DNA of 64,000 bases from Heracleum sosnowskyi (taxonomy: Eukaryota > Streptophyta > Magnoliopsida > Apiales > Apiaceae): contig CM061244.1 of NCBI GenBank assembly GCA_030848705.1, positions 46,789,190 through 46,853,189 on the forward strand. The letters are read 5' to 3'. Both the position numbers and the translations under genes were made by a program. Below the pieces are notes generated by a model. That model saw only the letters and a program-made list of their open reading frames with translations, was not told where the DNA came from and searched no databases. Every line of letters starts with the position of its first letter. The stretch's first letter is position 1. Of the stretch, positions 62,612 through 64,000 are shown piece after piece.

Positions 62612-63041
62612 TGTCATTGTTCTAGAGAGAAACATCTTATATAGAGAATCAGGGAGAACCATATATTCTATTATAGAATCTCATAAATAATTTTAATTTT
62701 TTTTTCATAAAATATATAATCTGATTCTAATGTAGAATATTATCATATACAAACTTTATAAAAAAATTAACATTTAAAATTTCAATAAAAACATTGATTT
62801 TAAATTTGATTCTGCTGCAGAATCATTTTAGATAGATTTGATTCTATTGTAGAATCACTTTGGACTATTTGACTAATTTTCAATTATTTTTTAAAAAAGG
62901 AGTTTAATTTCATTTTTTGATTTAATAATTGAAATTTATAATCATATCTAATAAAAAAATGTGATAAAAATATTTATTAAGAATATTTATGTAATGGTTC
63001 TCTCCCGGACTCTATATAAGAAGTTCTCTCTGGAATGCCAA
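62612..63041. mobile_element. small inverted-repeat element (MITE-like, ~430 bp)
   Basis: The ends are imperfect inverted repeats of about 45 bp: TCTAGAGAGAAACATCTTAT on the left pairs with the complement of the right end (CCAGAGAGAACTTCTTATAT), then both read ATAGAG...GGGAGA.AACCAT. Both sides are TA runs, so a TA-type target duplication is possible but cannot be delimited. No ORF. Four palindromes of the form GATTCTnnnnnAGAATC lie inside, at 62665, 62723, 62808 and 62840. Confidence 0.65.
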
Positions 63042-63259
63042 TATATATATATATAAGTATTAAAATGTAAAAAAAATTCTTTTATGTTGTTTTTTATGTG
63101 AAAATATATTATGAATGTCAAAATAATCCGATCTAACGGGTAACCTACCTGTGAGACAGCACAGATGAGAGTCAGAAACGACACAAATATCGATATATTC
63201 CTGAACACTGATTTTACGGATTAAAGTGAGAGTTTTATTTAAACCAGTGTTCATTTCAA

Positions 63260-63892
63260 ATGTTTGATCCTCAAATATATTCGATATATTTTTCAAAGAT
63301 ATTATTTTCAAAGCGTCATATTTTATTACTTGTGGCTCCTGTGGTTCCTGAATATGTTGTTGAGGCCCCTAAGGGAGTTGAGCTCACTGTTCAAATTTCT
63401 TATGAGAAATTTAGAGTCATGTCTATAGATTTAGAGTCTCTTAAGGTTGATTATTCTGCATTGAAGTCCACTTTGGACATTCTTGTTGATAACTATGAGA
63501 AGCTTGCCTCTAGACATGAGATTCTCAAAAAGTATGTCACCTCCACAATGACTAGAATGAGTCTTCTTGAGAATAGCCTATCTCAACTCATTCACTTTCA
63601 CATCAACATGCATAGATCTTGACCTTCAAATGAGATTATCATGGGGATTCCTGTAACTTCAGAAATGCCTAGGGAGACAGAGATCATAGAGGTTGATGAT
63701 AAGGATGAGACAATGGTAGATATGAATGTTAAGATTGAGCCTGAAGATGGTGTCTTTGAGGGTATAAAAAGTGAGGACTTGGTTATACCTAGAGGTGGTC
63801 AAGGTGGTACTTTCACCATTAGTGCAGAGGCCTTAGAGAATGTTGAGAGGAATGCAGTGATCAATAATGATCAGTATAATCAGATGGATTGA
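63260..63892 (+). pseudogene. unrecognised ORF with one in-frame stop
   Basis: An ATG at 63260 opens a frame with TGA at 63620-63622 and a final stop at 63890-63892. The first ~25 residues are AT-driven and may be non-coding; convincing coding sequence starts near 63330 (APVVPEYVVEAPKGVEL). Residues ~50-110 are heptad-rich, coiled-coil-like. The part after the stop is acidic (EIIEVDDKDET, VKIEPEDG) and ends NDQYNQMD. Composition is clearly more coding-like than its surroundings. It might be a retroelement third ORF or a host-gene remnant; I do not recognise it. The window ends 108 bases later in GT-rich sequence with no further feature. Confidence 0.45.
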
Positions 63893-64000
63893 GATGGTTG
63901 GTGTAGTGAGTTGGTGTTAGGTTTCAGAGTTGGTGTCATGGTTTCTGTAACTGTTATGTGGTTGTAATATTCCCTTGTAATGTTGTATGCTAGTGTCCTG

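Overview
This window is plant nuclear DNA, most likely from a eudicot with a large, repeat-rich genome. The evidence is three Sirevirus-type Ty1/copia elements primed by initiator tRNA-Met, a Tat-type Ty3/gypsy element with the extra aRNH domain, a long solo LTR, an AT-rich satellite, and nothing bacterial or organellar. I see no intact host gene and no tRNA, rRNA or CRISPR array. It reads as a nested transposon block, probably heterochromatic.

Layout. (1) 1-10554, + strand: the 3' part of a degenerate Tat-type gypsy element (here D), with gag-protease-RT-RNaseH-aRNH-integrase, a long 3' spacer packed with a GAGGTCGAAAA motif, and the 3' LTR. A 3.67-kb solo LTR (1920-5585, TSD TGACA) sits inside the YVDD catalytic motif of its RT. 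(2) 10555-13845 and 42433-44508: a tandem array with a ~1.0-kb higher-order unit made of two ~0.5-kb halves. (3) 13846-42432, - strand: Sirevirus A, inserted in that array (TSD GTATT). Its envelope-like ORF is split by (4) 17942-32452, + strand: Sirevirus B (TSD CTTTA), with all its ORFs open. (5) 44509-45232 and 57447-62600: AT-rich DNA, possibly one older DNA transposon with inverted ends. It is split by (6) 45233-57441, - strand: Sirevirus C (TSD CATTA; LTRs differ at one of 544 sites). (7) 62612-63041: a small inverted-repeat element. (8) 63260-63892: an unrecognised broken ORF.

Each Sirevirus has the order LTR, PBS, gag, pol, spacer, very long envelope-like ORF, polypurine tract, LTR. 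Gag would form the particle and bind RNA. Pol supplies protease, integrase, reverse transcriptase and RNase H. The third ORF has no known function. By eye the three third-ORF proteins share an N-terminal globular domain, have basic NLS-like clusters, and lack an obvious signal peptide or membrane segment.

The most interesting pattern is that each element carries its own short DNA motif, scattered in both orientations: A, GACTNYGCGACATAG; B, TACTGTCA/TGACAGTA; C, TCAGAGTTT/AAACTCTGA; D, GAGGTCGAA. The copies lie in LTRs and spacers, and in B and C also in linker coding sequence in more than one reading phase. I suggest, as inference only, that the third ORF encodes a nuclear factor that recognises its family's motif, by analogy with the VANC proteins of Arabidopsis VANDAL transposons. 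A second pattern is a conserved TGCAGGG just before protease in A, B and C, with gag and pol in a different relative phase in each. That fits splicing or separate initiation better than one shared recoding event.
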